Positions 7,591 to 8,014 of a stretch of DNA of 8,014 nt are shown one piece after another. Both the position numbers and the translations under genes were made by a program. Position 1 is the first letter of the stretch; each line of letters begins with the position of its first letter. Source of the DNA: Bacillota bacterium (lineage in GTDB: Bacteria; Bacillota; Clostridia; Peptostreptococcales; Anaerovoracaceae); contig JAUNRL010000036.1 of the NCBI GenBank assembly GCA_030535715.1, positions 1-8,014 on the forward strand. Reading direction: 5' to 3'. A model generated the notes under the pieces. It was not told the origin of the DNA, made no database searches, and was given only the letters and a program-made list of their open reading frames with translations.

Positions 7591-7713
7591 CATCCATTTC
7601 CAATATTTCACAAACTCTTCATAATTACCCGTTCAGAAGGTCTGCGCGGGCATAAGAAAAGGTCACGTTACCGCGGCCCTTTCGTTGCTTTTGCCTTATC
7701 CCGGCAAGCACGC

Positions 7714-8014
7714 TTATTCGTAGTGCTGCCTGAGCGCCAGGCTCTTGTCTTTCTTGACATCCTTCTTGAACTTGGTCTTTGCCGGATTCTTCGTATCGCG
7801 AACCGGATTGCCGTCCTTGTCGCGAACCTTCCACTTGATCTCTCCCGGAGTGATGCATTCCTGCACCGGGCAGACATTCAGGCAGAGGTGGCAGCCGACG
7901 CAGTTGTCGTTCAGTTCCGGACGACGCTTCTTCTCATTCCAGTCGATGGCCTGATGCGCAGCGTCATAGCAGGAGATGTAGCATCTTCCGCAGCCGATGC
8001 ACTTCTTCTCGTTG
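7714..8014 (-). CDS. preA: Dihydropyrimidine dehydrogenase PreA-like subunit, C-terminal part
   Basis: Only the last 99 residues are in the window; the start lies beyond the right edge. Two [4Fe-4S] ferredoxin motifs are seen. The first is Cys5-x2-Cys8-x2-Cys11-x3-Cys15, followed by Tyr-Asp where ferredoxins usually have Pro. The second is Cys38-x2-Cys41-x2-Cys44-x3-Cys48-Pro. The pattern CGRCY..C.D..HQAI between the clusters is that of the C-terminal domain of bacterial PreA and eukaryotic dihydropyrimidine dehydrogenase. In that family the clusters pass electrons to the FMN domain, which reduces uracil or thymine to the dihydro form; bacterial PreA pairs with the flavoprotein PreT. The catalytic FMN domain cannot be seen here, so another ferredoxin-domain oxidoreductase is possible. 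After the second cluster there is a charged, Lys-rich tail of about 45 residues. The stop is TAA at 7714-7716. Confidence 0.8.
   Translation of the reverse strand, partial: NEKKCIGCGRCYISCYDAAHQAIDWNEKKRRPELNDNCVGCHLCLNVCPVQECITPGEIKWKVRDKDGNPVRDTKNPAKTKFKKDVKKDKSLALRQHYE

Larger units (their letters stand above)
7474..7650. repeat. Repeated GC-rich 9-mer around the operon promoter
   Basis: The 9-mer CTGCGCGGG occurs on the + strand at 7474-7482 and 7642-7650, and on the - strand at 7526-7534. A shorter related copy (GCGCGGG on the - strand) is at 7540-7546. These copies flank the promoter at 7561-7590: one about 90 bp upstream of the predicted transcription start, and three downstream in the leader. 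This could be a set of regulator half-sites or RNA pairing arms. In a 265-bp stretch the clustering looks more than accidental but has not been tested statistically. Confidence 0.45.

Noticed and set aside
7658..7682. Possible terminator of preA on the - strand (AAAGG...CCTTT then TTCTT)
   Set aside because: The stem is only 5 bp with a 15-nt loop and the T-run is short. A nearby TTGCC...GGCAA hairpin has no T-run. Neither is strong enough to list.

Overview
The window looks like a chromosomal segment of an anaerobic Firmicute, probably in the Clostridia. The base composition is moderately GC-rich. This placement is inferred from three things: the long clostridial-type glutamyl-tRNA synthetase, the ATPase-permease fusion transporters with strong AGGAGG-type ribosome sites, and a PreA-type iron-sulfur protein. 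No gene in the window fixes the genus.

Layout: on the + strand, a glutamyl-tRNA synthetase gene (107-1843) has an extended -10 promoter in front and a textbook rho-independent terminator behind. Everything else is on the - strand and is read from right to left. The right edge holds the last 99 codons of a PreA-like dihydropyrimidine dehydrogenase subunit with two [4Fe-4S] motifs (7714-8014). A 265-bp intergenic region follows, with a good sigma-A-type promoter (7561-7590) and several GC-rich repeat arms. Next comes a three-gene cluster: a lipoprotein with an Asp-rich calcium-loop-like motif (6747-7448), an ATPase-permease fusion of 743 aa (4398-6629), and a second, different fusion of 818 aa (1939-4395). 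The two transporter genes are 2 bp apart and the last runs convergently into the synthetase terminator.

How the genes may work together: each fusion carries one complete ABC ATPase, four predicted membrane segments and a large extracytoplasmic domain of the MacB/FtsX type. This transporter type works as a dimer, so the simplest model is a heterodimer of the two products with the lipoprotein as an outside-surface partner. The substrate is unknown; neither a sensor kinase nor a peptide precursor gene is visible.

The most unusual structure is a perfect tandem duplication of 56 bp (6575-6630 and 6631-6686) covering the start codon and first 18 codons of the 743-aa transporter gene. Because 56 is not a multiple of three, the extra copy is out of frame. 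It makes a 19-codon upstream ORF whose TGA overlaps the real ATG as ATGA. This could couple or tune translation, and it can be reversibly gained or lost by recombination. It could also be a private mutation of this isolate or an assembly error.
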